A stretch of 44,865 nt of DNA from DASSKA01 sp035690905 (GCA_035690905.1 DASSKA010000108.1:1-44865), one strand, 5' to 3'. Counted from the first letter of the stretch, positions 15,111 through 23,830 are shown. The notes: generated by a model from the sequence alone, not told the origin. Program-made: numbers and translations.

Positions 15111-16036
15111 CCGCGCGGTGGAGCCTCGCGGACCTGCCGGACCTGACCGGCCGGCGGGCCCTGGTCACCGGCGTGACCAGCGGTCTGGGCCGGCACACCG
15201 CGGTCGAGCTGGCCCGTCGGGGCGCGGAGGTGCTGCTCGCCGCCCGCAACGAGACCCGGCTCTGCCGGCTGGTCGAACAGGTCCGGAAGGCGGTCCCCGG
15301 GGCGCAGGTGCGGACGCTCCGGCTGGACCTGGCCGAGCTGAAGTCCGTACGACGGGCGGCGGCGGAGGCCTCGTCGTACGGGCCCCTCGACATCCTGGTC
15401 AACAACGCCGGAGTGATGGCCGCCCCGCACCGGAGCACCGCCGACGGGTTCGAGCTGCACTACGGCACCAACCACCTCGGCCACTTCGCCCTCACCGGGC
15501 TGCTGCTGCCGCAGCTGGCCGCGTCCGGGGAGGCGCGGGTGGTGACGGTGTCCTCCCAGTTCCACCGGGTGGTGCGCTCGGTCCCGCTGGGTGATCGCAC
15601 CATGCATTCCGGCCACTACCAGCGGTGGATCGCCTACGCGCGCTCCAAGCTGGCGAACCTGCTCTTCGCGTTCGAGCTGCAGCGCCGGTGCTCCGCACAC
15701 GCCGTGCCCGTGACATCGGTGGGCGCCCATCCCGGCTTCGCGTCGACGAACCTGATGACCGCCGGGCTGAGCATGGACCGGAACGGCCTGGACCGGACCC
15801 TCGTGGACGCGGCCACCGCGCTGTTCGCGCAGCCGGTCGAGATGGGCGCGCTGCCCATCCTGATGGCCGCGGCCGACCGCACCGTCCCGGGCGGGACGTA
15901 CGTCGGCCCCGCTGGACCGGGCGGGATGCGCGGACTGCCGCACCAGGCGCGCGCGTCGCGGGCCGCCTACGACGCCAGGCTGGCCGCCGGGCTCTGGAGG
16001 CTCTCCGAGGAGGCGACCGGCGTCCGCTTCCCCTGA
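15107..16036 (+). CDS. Short-chain dehydrogenase/reductase (SDR)
   Basis: This 309-aa NAD(P)H-dependent oxidoreductase has the Rossmann motif TGVTSGLG near residue 18. NNAG, the catalytic Ser in TVSSQ, and YARSK (the YxxxK pair) follow. The overall layout, with GTNHLGHFALTGLLLPQL and VTSVGAHPGFASTNL, is that of the retinol-dehydrogenase/protochlorophyllide-reductase-like SDR group. It starts at GTG 15107 inside a GTGA overlap with the preceding MDMPI-family gene, so the pair probably forms one operon. Its last 70 bp overlap the 3' end of the convergent glycosyltransferase gene. The substrate cannot be inferred. Confidence 0.88.
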   Translation: MTARWSLADLPDLTGRRALVTGVTSGLGRHTAVELARRGAEVLLAARNETRLCRLVEQVRKAVPGAQVRTLRLDLAELKSVRRAAAEASSYGPLDILVNNAGVMAAPHRSTADGFELHYGTNHLGHFALTGLLLPQLAASGEARVVTVSSQFHRVVRSVPLGDRTMHSGHYQRWIAYARSKLANLLFAFELQRRCSAHAVPVTSVGAHPGFASTNLMTAGLSMDRNGLDRTLVDAATALFAQPVEMGALPILMAAADRTVPGGTYVGPAGPGGMRGLPHQARASRAAYDARLAAGLWRLSEEATGVRFP

Positions 16037-17178
16037 TCGGTGCTGCGCCTGCCGATCGCGTCGGCGTACGCCTGCTCGAGCACCGGGGCCAGCTCGGCCG
16101 GGGCCCAGCGGTCCGCGACCAGCGCCCGGGCGGCCAGCGCCCACTCACGCGCCTGCTCCGGACGGGCCAGGGCGTGGTCGATGACCCTGGCGAGGCTCGC
16201 CGGGTCGCCGGCCCGGGCCAGCAGCCCGGTCTGCCCGGGGAGCACCACCTCGGGGACCCCGTTCACCGCGGTCGCGACGGCGGGGATGCCGGCCAGCATC
16301 GCCTCCACCAGGGCACACGGGATGCCCTCGTAGCGGCTGGACATCGCGAACAGGTCGAACGCCGGCAGCAGCCGCGGCACGTCCGGGCGCTCCCCGACGA
16401 ACAGCACCCGGTCCTGCAGACCGTGGCGCGCCACCTGGGCGCGCACCGCCGGCAGCGAGGTGCCCGACCCCACCCACACGAAGCGCACACCCGGAGCACG
16501 CACCAGCCGCGCCGCCTCCACGAAGTGCTCGGGCGCCTTCTGGTAGTCCACCCGGCCGACGGTGCCGACCACGGTGCCCTCCGCCGGGAGGCCGAGCAGC
16601 CCTCTCGCGGCCGCTCGGGACTCCGGCGTGGCCATCGGGATCGTGGTGTCCACGCTGCTCGGCACCACCCGCACCCGCTCCGGCTCGACCAGGCCGAGCC
16701 GGATGGCGTCCGCGGCGACCGTCGAGCCGATCGCGAGGAACACGTCGGTGATCCGCCCGAGCCGCCGCTCCAGGTCGACGTAGACCGCGCGTCTGGCCCT
16801 GGACTGGAAGTCGTGGAACGGGAACCCGTGCATGGTGTGCACCGCGGGGATGCCCACTCGTCTCGCGGCCAGCCGCCCGACCGCACCCGCCTTTGCGCTG
16901 TGGGTGTGCACCACGTCGAAACGACCGGCCAGCAGCCGGGACAGCTCGCGGACACCGCGCACGTCCTCGGCGGGCGAGATCTCGGCGGCCAGGTGCTCGA
17001 GCTTCACCGTCCGGATCCCGGCCGCCGCCGCCCGTTGCACCATCCGGCCGCCGGCGCCGTAGAAAACCGTCACCTCGTGCGACCGCGGGTCCAGGGCGGC
17101 GGCACCGTTGAGGGCGACCTCCCCGGCCCCGGCGGTGAACCGGGTGATGACCACGGCGACGCGGGTGCGGGTGACCAT
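15967..17178 (-). CDS. Glycosyltransferase family 4 (GT-B)
   Basis: This 403-aa retaining glycosyltransferase has an N-terminal acceptor domain with VHTHSAKAGAVGRLAARR and VHTMHGFPFH, typical of glycan-assembly GT4 enzymes. Its C-terminal nucleotide-sugar domain holds VGTVGRVDYQKAPEHFVEAA and the E-x7-E motif SRYEGIPCALVEAML near residues 278-286. It probably adds a sugar to a lipid-linked glycan on the cytoplasmic face. The ATG 17178 overlaps the TGA of the dehydratase gene (TGATG), so it is the last gene of a three-gene coupled operon. A longer frame to 17262 is rejected because of that overlap. The 3' end runs 70 bp into the convergent SDR gene. Confidence 0.9.
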   Translation of the reverse strand: MVTRTRVAVVITRFTAGAGEVALNGAAALDPRSHEVTVFYGAGGRMVQRAAAAGIRTVKLEHLAAEISPAEDVRGVRELSRLLAGRFDVVHTHSAKAGAVGRLAARRVGIPAVHTMHGFPFHDFQSRARRAVYVDLERRLGRITDVFLAIGSTVAADAIRLGLVEPERVRVVPSSVDTTIPMATPESRAAARGLLGLPAEGTVVGTVGRVDYQKAPEHFVEAARLVRAPGVRFVWVGSGTSLPAVRAQVARHGLQDRVLFVGERPDVPRLLPAFDLFAMSSRYEGIPCALVEAMLAGIPAVATAVNGVPEVVLPGQTGLLARAGDPASLARVIDHALARPEQAREWALAARALVADRWAPAELAPVLEQAYADAIGRRSTDQGKRTPVASSESLQSPAASLAS

Positions 17179-18665
17179 CAGTAGTCGTCCGGGTACGGCG
17201 CGACCAGAGCGGGTGTCGCGGGCACCTGCGGCTGGTAGTCCGGCAGCAGCTCGCGCAGGCACTCCCGGACCCGGTCCGGGTTGTTGCGCTCGGCCTCGTG
17301 GTACAGCGTGCTGAGCCTCTGGTGGAACTGCCGGATGCCGTCCGACGCGTCGACCTGGAAGATGCGTGGGTGCTCGGTCAGCCGTGGGCTCTCAGCAGAG
17401 CTGAACAGCTGCTCGTTCAGCTTCTCACCCTCCCGCATCCCGGTGAACCGGATCTGCACGTCGGGTCGGTGCATCAGCTCCGCGAACGACTGGGCCACGT
17501 CGACGATGCGGACGGGCTCCCCCATGTCCAGCACGAAGACCTCACCCCGCTCGGCCATCCGCCCCGCCTCGATGACCAGCCCGGCGGCCTCCTCGATGGT
17601 CATGAAGAACCGGGTCATGTCCGGGTGCGTCACCGTGATCGGCTGTCCACGACTGATCTGCTCGGCGAGCACGGTCAGCAGCGAGCCGCGGCTGCCGAGC
17701 ACGTTGCCGAACCGGACCGCGGCCACGTTGGTGCCGCCGCCGGCCTCCTGCTGCACGAGCAGCTCCGCCAGCCGCTTGGTGGCGCCGAGCACCGAGGTCG
17801 GGTCCGCGGCCTTGTCCGTGGAGATCAGGATGAACCGCTCGGCCTGGTGCCGCAGCGCCGCCCAGAGCACGTTCTCGGTGCCGGCCACGTTCGACTTCAC
17901 CGCCTCGCACGGGTGCCGCTCGAGCAGCGGCAGGTGCTTGTGCGCGGCGGCGTGGAACACGATGTCCGGCTTTACGTCGGAGAAGATCTGGTCCAGCCGG
18001 CGCCGGTCGCGGATGTCGGCCACCACGCAGTCGTCGCTGTCCAGCAGGGCCTCGCCCCACAGCTCGAGCTGCAGCCGGTGCAGGTTGGACTCGTCGTGGT
18101 CGAGCATGATCAACCGGCTCGGCCCGAAGCCGAACACCTGGCGGCACAGCTCGCTCCCGATCGACCCGCCCGCACCGGTGACCAGCACGGTGCGGTCCTT
18201 GATCATGGCCGCGGCGGCGTGGCTCACCACGTGCATCTCCTCCCGGCCGATGAGCCTGCCGACTTCCAGCCAACGCATGTCGCTGCCGACCACGGAGCGC
18301 TCCAGCGCGGCCACGAACGAGGGAAGGTACCGGACGCTGGCGCCGGCCGCGGCCGCCGACTGCGCCACCTTGCGGAAGGTGTCCGCGTCCAGGCGCGGAA
18401 TGGCCAGCACCACAGCGTCGACGTCCTCGCTCAGCGCCACGGAGGTCACGTCGTCGAGGGTCCCGAACAGCGGCAGCTCGGTGAGGGGCTGCTTGCCCTG
18501 GTCGTCGTCGACGAAGCCCACCGGTTGCAGGCCGAACTCGGGAGTCGCCACCAGGTCGCGCGCGAGGGCGCGGCCTGCCACTCCTGCTCCCACGACGAGG
18601 GTCCGCAGCAGGACGGGCCCCCTCTGACGCGGGATCCTTGTGCGGTGGTCGTTGACGATGGTCAC
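17178..18665 (-). CDS. Nucleotide-sugar 4,6-dehydratase/epimerase (CapD/FlaA1-like, soluble form)
   Basis: This 495-aa protein has an N-terminal Rossmann/CoA-binding-like domain (RTLVVGAGVAGRALARDL) and a C-terminal extended SDR domain. The SDR part has TGAGGSIGSELC near residue 160, AAAHKHLPLLE, STDKAADP near 281 and VRFGNVLGSRGSL. Relatives (PglF, CapD, WbpM) convert UDP-GlcNAc to the 4-keto-6-deoxy sugar. They normally carry N-terminal membrane helices, and these are absent here. In the active site the Tyr of ordinary SDRs, a Met in PglF-like enzymes, appears as Leu (SVLGATKR), while Asp-Lys of STDKAA and the downstream Lys are kept. The start is GTG 18665, with AGGAGGT 7 nt upstream and a GTGA overlap with the aminotransferase stop. 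Confidence 0.88.
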   Translation of the reverse strand: MTIVNDHRTRIPRQRGPVLLRTLVVGAGVAGRALARDLVATPEFGLQPVGFVDDDQGKQPLTELPLFGTLDDVTSVALSEDVDAVVLAIPRLDADTFRKVAQSAAAAGASVRYLPSFVAALERSVVGSDMRWLEVGRLIGREEMHVVSHAAAAMIKDRTVLVTGAGGSIGSELCRQVFGFGPSRLIMLDHDESNLHRLQLELWGEALLDSDDCVVADIRDRRRLDQIFSDVKPDIVFHAAAHKHLPLLERHPCEAVKSNVAGTENVLWAALRHQAERFILISTDKAADPTSVLGATKRLAELLVQQEAGGGTNVAAVRFGNVLGSRGSLLTVLAEQISRGQPITVTHPDMTRFFMTIEEAAGLVIEAGRMAERGEVFVLDMGEPVRIVDVAQSFAELMHRPDVQIRFTGMREGEKLNEQLFSSAESPRLTEHPRIFQVDASDGIRQFHQRLSTLYHEAERNNPDRVRECLRELLPDYQPQVPATPALVAPYPDDY

Positions 18666-19918
18666 CGTCGTACCTCCTGATGCTCTGCGTCTGCCCATCC
18701 GCCGGTGAAAGCGGCGGGCACGGCCTTCCTCGAGAGTTTGTGGGAACCGGAGACCAGGGCGGCGAGCTCCTCGCACGCCCGGTCGACGTCCTGGTCGGTC
18801 AGCCACGGGTGCAACGGGAGCGAGAGGATCTGCTCCGACACCCGCTCGGCCTCCGGGAAGTGCCGGCCCGACACCAGGCCGAGCACCCGCCGAAAGTGCG
18901 GCTGCTGGTGGTTGGGGATGAAGTGCACCGAGGTGCCGACGCCCCGTTCGCTGAGGCCGGCGAGCACGGCATCCCGGTCACTGCGCGCGTCCTGCATGAT
19001 CCGTACGACGTACAGGTGCCAGGCATGGCTGCCCTCACCGCGGCCGGGCCGCGGCGGGCGGACCACGCCGCGCACCCCGGAGAGCATCGCGTCGTACCTC
19101 GTCGCGAGCTCCGCGCGCCGGGCCTGCCAGGCCGGGAACGCGGACAGGTGCGCGCGGCCGATGGCCGCCTGCAGGTCGGTCATGTTCGCCTTCAGCCCGG
19201 CGGTGTCCACCTCGTAGCGCCACGAGGCGCCGGGCAGGTACCGCTTCCAGGCGTCCCGGCTCATCCCGTGCAGCCGTGCCCTCCGGACGTGGTCGGCGAT
19301 CTCCTCGTCGGCCGTGGTCACCATGCCGCCCTCGCCGATGGGCAGGTTCTTGGTGGCGTAGAAGCTGAAGCAGGTGGCCGCAGAGACGCTGCCGACCGGT
19401 CCGTCCGGTGTCACCGTGCCGACCGCGTGCGCGGCGTCCTCGACCACGCGGGACAGCGGCAGGTCGGCCGCCTCGGCGAGCGCGGTCACCGGAGCGGGGT
19501 AGCCCGCGTAGTGCAGCACCACCATCGCGTCGACTCCGTGTGCGCGAGCGGTGGCCGACGCGACGGTCTCCGGGCTCGGCATCAGCGTCGAGGGGTCGAG
19601 GTCGACGAACACCGGTGTCAAGCCGGCGTGCACGATCGCGTTCACCGCCCCGCAGAACGTCATCGTCGGGGTGAGCACCTTCGAGCCCTGCGGCAGCCGC
19701 AAGGCCCCGAGCGCCAGCTCCAGCGCCGCTGTGCACGACGCCACCGCCACTGCCGCCGGCGCCTCGACGAGGGCCGCGAACTCCTTCTCGAACTCGACGA
19801 CCTCCGGGCCAGTGGTCAGCCAACCTGAGCCGAGCACCCGGGTCACCGCGTCGATCGCCTCGCTCGTCACGACGGTCCTGGCGAACGGGATCGGTGGTGC
19901 TGCGTGCAGCGCGTTCAT
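18662..19918 (-). CDS. DegT/DnrJ/EryC1/StrS-family PLP aminotransferase
   Basis: The 418-aa enzyme transfers an amino group to a keto-sugar nucleotide. It shows the fold-type I pattern: IDAVTRVLGSGWLTTGPEV, SCTAALELAL, VEDAAHAVG (Asp holding the PLP ring) and FSFYATKNLPIGEGGMV with the PLP Lys near residue 190. With the adjacent dehydratase it would convert a UDP-4-keto-6-deoxy-HexNAc to the 4-amino sugar, as in PglE/PglF pairs (inference from gene pairing). The ATG at 19918 is the family-consistent start; the upstream frame is noncoding. It is the first gene of the three-gene operon, and its stop overlaps the next start (GTGA). Confidence 0.9.
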   Translation of the reverse strand: MNALHAAPPIPFARTVVTSEAIDAVTRVLGSGWLTTGPEVVEFEKEFAALVEAPAAVAVASCTAALELALGALRLPQGSKVLTPTMTFCGAVNAIVHAGLTPVFVDLDPSTLMPSPETVASATARAHGVDAMVVLHYAGYPAPVTALAEAADLPLSRVVEDAAHAVGTVTPDGPVGSVSAATCFSFYATKNLPIGEGGMVTTADEEIADHVRRARLHGMSRDAWKRYLPGASWRYEVDTAGLKANMTDLQAAIGRAHLSAFPAWQARRAELATRYDAMLSGVRGVVRPPRPGRGEGSHAWHLYVVRIMQDARSDRDAVLAGLSERGVGTSVHFIPNHQQPHFRRVLGLVSGRHFPEAERVSEQILSLPLHPWLTDQDVDRACEELAALVSGSHKLSRKAVPAAFTGGWADAEHQEVRR

Positions 19919-20265
19919 GTTCTCTTGCCCCCTTGGTGCGCGGGTCGCCTTCTCGGCCGGCGGCTCGGTCGTCGACCTCGCGGTCGCGACTCTGGAACGT
20001 TCCCAGAATCCGGAGGCCCGCGGATCGGGCCGTTGCATGAGGCGGTCTACGTACAACGCTCGATGGACACCGACCACCGGGACTGTCCAGGTGTACGACG
20101 GATTCGGTGCCCGTGCCGGAGACATCGGGCGCAGGGGCAGATCATCCAAACGCCGTAGTCCTATTCGTGTCCAAAGGCCATGTGCAGCGCGAACCGGCAC
20201 GCATACCTTGGGTTGCACATTGAGAACGACCGGGTCGGGGGGCCCGGCACGCCGAGGGGGGACAA
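19919..20265. promoter_or_regulatory. Divergent intergenic region with palindrome at 19991-20007
   Basis: This 347-bp gap separates the minus-strand sugar operon from the plus-strand two-component/polysaccharide operon, so it should hold promoters for both. The clearest element is TCTGGAACGTTCCCAGA (19991-20007), with a perfect GGAACGTTCC core. It lies about 75 bp upstream of the aminotransferase start. A dimeric regulator, possibly one of the LuxR-type proteins encoded next door, could bind it. No convincing -35/-10 pair could be assigned and no gene is visible. Confidence 0.4.
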
Positions 20266-20883
20266 GTGACCGAGGCTACTGCAGATGAGGGGTTCCGAGA
20301 GCTGTGCCATGACGCGAAGCAGTCGCTCGCGACCATCATGCTGCTGACCAGCGCCGGCCAGGCCGAGGTCGACGACCGGGAGCAGGTGCTCAGGCGGTTG
20401 AACGAGATCGCCGGCCAGACCCGGTGGATGGCGTCGCTGCTCGAGGATGTCCTGAGCGCCGGCGACGACGACATCGGCATCGTGGAGCTGTCTCCGCTGC
20501 TGGAGAGGACGGTTCGGTTCGCCACCGCGGGCTTCGCGGGAACGGTCCGGTTGCTCACCGACGGGCGCGCACAGGCGGTGGTGTCGCCGAAGCGGCTCGG
20601 CCGGGCGCTGACCAACATCGTGAACAACGCGGTGCGTGCCGCCGGACCGGGCGGCTGCATCCAGATCCGTCTCGTCACCGGTGGCCGCTTCGTGGCCATC
20701 GAGATCGAGGACGACGGCCCCGGCTTCGGCGAGTTGCCGACCGTGCACGGCATCGGTCTCGCGGCGGCACGGCGAGCGGTCGCTTCGCTCGGCGGGAACG
20801 TGCTCACCGGTTCCAGCCCGCTCGGGGGCGCGCTGGTGCGGGTATCACTGCCGGCCGTGTCCTCGGGGAGCGCGTCATGCTGA
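20266..20883 (+). CDS. Soluble histidine kinase without sensor domain
   Basis: This 205-aa protein consists almost only of a kinase core. It has an H-box FRELCHDAKQSLATIM with likely phospho-acceptor His15, and a short dimerisation helix pair. The ATPase domain has an N-box LTNIVNNAVRAAGP (117-), G1 DDGPGFG (149-155) and G2 HGIGLA (161-166). There are no membrane segments and no recognisable input domain, so signal input must come from a partner or through the short N-terminus. The start GTG 20266 has a G-rich ribosome binding site (GAGGGGGG). The stop overlaps the start of the next response regulator gene by 7 bp, marking a cognate pair. Confidence 0.85.
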   Translation: MTEATADEGFRELCHDAKQSLATIMLLTSAGQAEVDDREQVLRRLNEIAGQTRWMASLLEDVLSAGDDDIGIVELSPLLERTVRFATAGFAGTVRLLTDGRAQAVVSPKRLGRALTNIVNNAVRAAGPGGCIQIRLVTGGRFVAIEIEDDGPGFGELPTVHGIGLAAARRAVASLGGNVLTGSSPLGGALVRVSLPAVSSGSASC

Positions 20884-21551
20884 TCGTGCTGTGCGACGAC
20901 CACGTGCTGCTCGTGGAAGCCCTCGCGTCGCTGCTGCGCAGCGCCGGCCACACCGTGCTGACGGCCGGTGCCCCCGAGGTGGGAACCCAGCTGGTGGCGG
21001 TGCACCGTCCGGAGGTGTGCGTCATGGACGTGGGCTTCCCGGATGGCAGCGGCCTCGAGGCTCTCGGCCGGATCCGCGAGTGCTCCCCCGACACCCGGGT
21101 GCTCATGCTCTCCGCCGCCGACGACGCGGACACCATCGCCGCCGCAGTGGACTTCGGCGCCGCCGGCTACGTGGGCAAGGACGTCGGGGTCACCGACATC
21201 ATCCGTGCCGTGGAACGGGTCCACGACGGCGAGACCGTGCTCGGTCCCAAGGTGGCCCGGACGCTCGCGCGGCGTACCGAGGTCGACCCGGACGACATCC
21301 ACTGGCTGGTGGCCTTCCTCACCAAGCGGGAACGCGAGGTGCTGCGCCGCATCGTGAAGGGCCAGAGCACCGTGGAGATGTCCAAGAGCATGGGCATCAG
21401 CCGCAGCACGGCGCGCACCCACGTGCAGAACGTGCTGCAGAAGCTGGGCGTGCACTCCCGTCTCCAGGCGGTGGCCGCGGTGTCTCGGGTCAACGACGCC
21501 GATCCGTCGTGGATCACGTCGTACGACCCCTATCTACGCCACGTGAAGTAG
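20877..21551 (+). CDS. NarL/LuxR-family response regulator
   Basis: The 224-aa protein has an N-terminal receiver domain with the acidic pair in VLCDDHVLL. The phospho-acceptor Asp is in CVMDVGFPDGSG and the switch Lys in GYVGKDVG. A C-terminal LuxR helix-turn-helix follows (LTKREREVLRRIVKG, TVEMSKSMGISRSTARTHVQNVLQKLGVHSR). All receiver residues are intact. The ATG overlaps the kinase stop (ATGCTGA), so the pair is translationally coupled. The likely targets are the divergent sugar operon and/or the downstream polysaccharide operon; this is inferred from position. Confidence 0.9.
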   Translation: MLIVLCDDHVLLVEALASLLRSAGHTVLTAGAPEVGTQLVAVHRPEVCVMDVGFPDGSGLEALGRIRECSPDTRVLMLSAADDADTIAAAVDFGAAGYVGKDVGVTDIIRAVERVHDGETVLGPKVARTLARRTEVDPDDIHWLVAFLTKREREVLRRIVKGQSTVEMSKSMGISRSTARTHVQNVLQKLGVHSRLQAVAAVSRVNDADPSWITSYDPYLRHVK

Positions 21552-21609
21552 CACGTTCTCCGCCAAGGACAGGTGTTGAACACTCGAAGCCGGCGCCACT
21601 GTTGTCGCC

Positions 21610-22338
21610 GTGACGTCTGGCATCCACGTCGCGGTGGTGGACCGCTACCTAGCGTTCGCCGACACGCTCGCCCTGGAACTCCGGGACCAGGACGACGTGG
21701 TCGAGGCGACCGCCTCCACCAGCACGGAGTCGCTGTGGCAGCTCCTCGAGCGCCCCTGCGCGGACCCCAGGGTGGGCCCGAGGGTCGACGTGGTGCTGCT
21801 CGACTCGGACCTGTTGGATCCTGGTCTCCAGGTCCTGCAACGCATCCAGGACGAGCACCCGACCACCCGGATCGTCGTGCTCAGCAACGAGGCCGACCCG
21901 GCCCAGGTGGTCCAGGCGCTGACCTCCGGGGCGCATGGGTGGCTGCCCAAGACCCTTCCGCTGGCAGAGCTGCAGCAGTGCCTGCGGGCGGTGGCCAACG
22001 GGGAGACCTGGGTGCCCGGGCGGCTGCTGACCACGGTGCTGCGGGCGATGATCGCCGCGCGGGAGGAAGCCGAGGCGCCCGCGTCCCTGCTCCGACCGCT
22101 GACCGCCCGCGAGCGACAGATCCTGCAGTGCCTCGTCGACGGCCTGAGCCGCCCGCAGATCGCCGAGCGGTTGGGGATGTCGCCGAACACCGTCCGCACC
22201 CACGTGCACAACGTGCTCCACAAGCTCGGCGCCCACTCGTCCCTGCGCGCTGTGGCCATCGCACGTGAGGCCGGCCTCGCCACCGCCGACAGCAAGCCCG
22301 CACCACCAACGAAGGAATCCAGGCACTCGAAAGGCTGA
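21610..22338 (+). CDS. Second LuxR-family response regulator, atypical receiver
   Basis: This 242-aa protein has the same architecture as its upstream neighbour. The receiver has VVLLDSDLLDPG (acceptor Asp), VVLSNEAD and WLPKTLPL (Lys), and the helix-turn-helix has LTARERQILQCLVDG, NTVRTHVHNVLHKLGAHSS. The metal-binding acidic pair at the start of the receiver is reduced to Asp-Arg (VVDRYLAF, residues 11-12), so phosphorylation may be weak or absent. The gene may have arisen by tandem duplication. The start is GTG 21610, 58 bp after the previous stop, without a clear ribosome binding site. The RtcB-like gene follows after 4 bp. Confidence 0.88.
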   Translation: MTSGIHVAVVDRYLAFADTLALELRDQDDVVEATASTSTESLWQLLERPCADPRVGPRVDVVLLDSDLLDPGLQVLQRIQDEHPTTRIVVLSNEADPAQVVQALTSGAHGWLPKTLPLAELQQCLRAVANGETWVPGRLLTTVLRAMIAAREEAEAPASLLRPLTARERQILQCLVDGLSRPQIAERLGMSPNTVRTHVHNVLHKLGAHSSLRAVAIAREAGLATADSKPAPPTKESRHSKG

Positions 22339-22342
22339 AACC

Positions 22343-23830
22343 GTGACCCACCAGGACTTCGACACATCCGCCACCGTCTCCCTCTTCGGGGGGATGAGGC
22401 GCCGGCCCGAGAACGGCGGCGACGATGCGTTCGCACCCACCGTCTTCGAGGGCCCGAAGGTGCGCGCCGACCGCACCACGCTGGCCGACATGCACGCCCG
22501 CGTGGGGAAGTACGACCTAGCTGCGCCCCCGGTGATCCTCCCTGACTTCCACCACAAGCGGAAGATGGAGACCCCGTCGAGCGTGGCGGTGGCCACCCTC
22601 GAGTCGATCCGGCCGACGCTCACCTCGTCGTCGGTGAACTGCGGGATGGCGCTGATCGCCCTCGACTGCGACCGTCCCGACGAGAAGGCGATCGCCGACT
22701 TCTACCGCGGTGTCGTGGAGCGGTACCCGTACCCGCCGACCAGGCGCCTGGAGCTGACCGCCGAGGAGGTCGCGTCCGCGGCGAGCGACGGCGCGCACTT
22801 CGCGGTGGACAAGTACGGCGTCGACCCGGCCCAGCTCGAACGGGTCGAGGAGGGCGGCCGCATCGACCTGGAGCAGTACGGCGGCGCTCCCCGGTTCCTC
22901 AAGGAGCTGCCGTCCCTCGCCCTGCACTTCGCCCGCCTCCGCTTCGGGACCGTCGGCCCGAGCAACCACTTCGTCGAGCTGCAGCAGGTCGAGGAGATCC
23001 TCGACCAGGAGGCGGCGGACCTGCTCGGCGTGCAGCGCGGACAGCTGACCCTGCAGTTCCACGGCGGCGGCGGCATGCTCACCAGCGAGATCGGCCGCAT
23101 CTTCGGTCGGCGGCTGGACTACCCGCGCGACGTACGGGCAGCCATGAAGGTGCTCAAGCCGTGGTACCACCTGGCCACCGCCCGGTCCCTGGACCAGCTC
23201 CGCGAACGGCTGTCGCTGTACTTCACCGACGGCTTCCCGCCGGTGCGCCGCGAGAGCGCCGAGGGCCAGCGGCTGATGCTGGCCAACGCCGCGGCGGCCA
23301 ACTACGGCTTCGCGTTCCGGATGGCCACCTACTCCGCGCTCCAGCAGCTGGCCGTCCAGGCGTTCGGCGGCTCCCCGGGCCGGCTGGTGGTCGACTCGCC
23401 GCACAACAGCGTCTACGAGGAGGACGTGAACGGAGTGTCCGCGGTCGTGCACCGCCACAACTCCTGCCGCGCGTTCCCGGCCGAGATGATGCCGCAGGGC
23501 ACCACCTTTGCCACCACCGGACAGGCGCTGCTGCTGCCCGGGACGCACCGTACCTCGTCGTACCTCGCCACCGCCGGGCCCAACGCCGCGGCCAGCCTGT
23601 ACACCGCCTGCCACGGCGCGGGCACGGTCATCGACACGTTCGCCGAGCGCGGCTGGTCCGGCCGGGACCCGCAGCACCGCGGCACCCTGGAGTTCGGCTA
23701 CCAGGGCGCCGCACCGAAGGTCGTCGACCACCTCGACGACAACGGCGTCAACGCTGCGCTGGACGTGCTGGCCCGCAACGGCCTGGTCAAGCCGGTCGCC
23801 CGGATGCGCCCGCTCGCGGTCCTCCACTGA
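22343..23830 (+). CDS. Divergent RtcB-like protein
   Basis: This 495-aa protein has the RtcB fold pattern. RtcB ligases join RNA 2',3'-cyclic phosphate and 5'-OH ends through a GMP-His intermediate with two Mn ions. Retained are C100 (SSVNCGM), N208-H209 (GPSNHF), H240 (FHGGGG), H354 (SPHNS) and the GMP-accepting H424 (CHGAGT). Changed are the metal-ligand Asp of the D-x-x-C motif (Ser97 here), the Arg of HSGSRG (HGGGGM here) and both Arg of the HGAGR-x-x-x-R segment (Thr here). An RNA-ligase role is therefore uncertain. The start is GTG 22343, 4 bp after the LuxR gene stop, so it probably belongs to the two-component transcript. No archease or RtcR is nearby. Confidence 0.82.
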   Translation: MTHQDFDTSATVSLFGGMRRRPENGGDDAFAPTVFEGPKVRADRTTLADMHARVGKYDLAAPPVILPDFHHKRKMETPSSVAVATLESIRPTLTSSSVNCGMALIALDCDRPDEKAIADFYRGVVERYPYPPTRRLELTAEEVASAASDGAHFAVDKYGVDPAQLERVEEGGRIDLEQYGGAPRFLKELPSLALHFARLRFGTVGPSNHFVELQQVEEILDQEAADLLGVQRGQLTLQFHGGGGMLTSEIGRIFGRRLDYPRDVRAAMKVLKPWYHLATARSLDQLRERLSLYFTDGFPPVRRESAEGQRLMLANAAAANYGFAFRMATYSALQQLAVQAFGGSPGRLVVDSPHNSVYEEDVNGVSAVVHRHNSCRAFPAEMMPQGTTFATTGQALLLPGTHRTSSYLATAGPNAAASLYTACHGAGTVIDTFAERGWSGRDPQHRGTLEFGYQGAAPKVVDHLDDNGVNAALDVLARNGLVKPVARMRPLAVLH

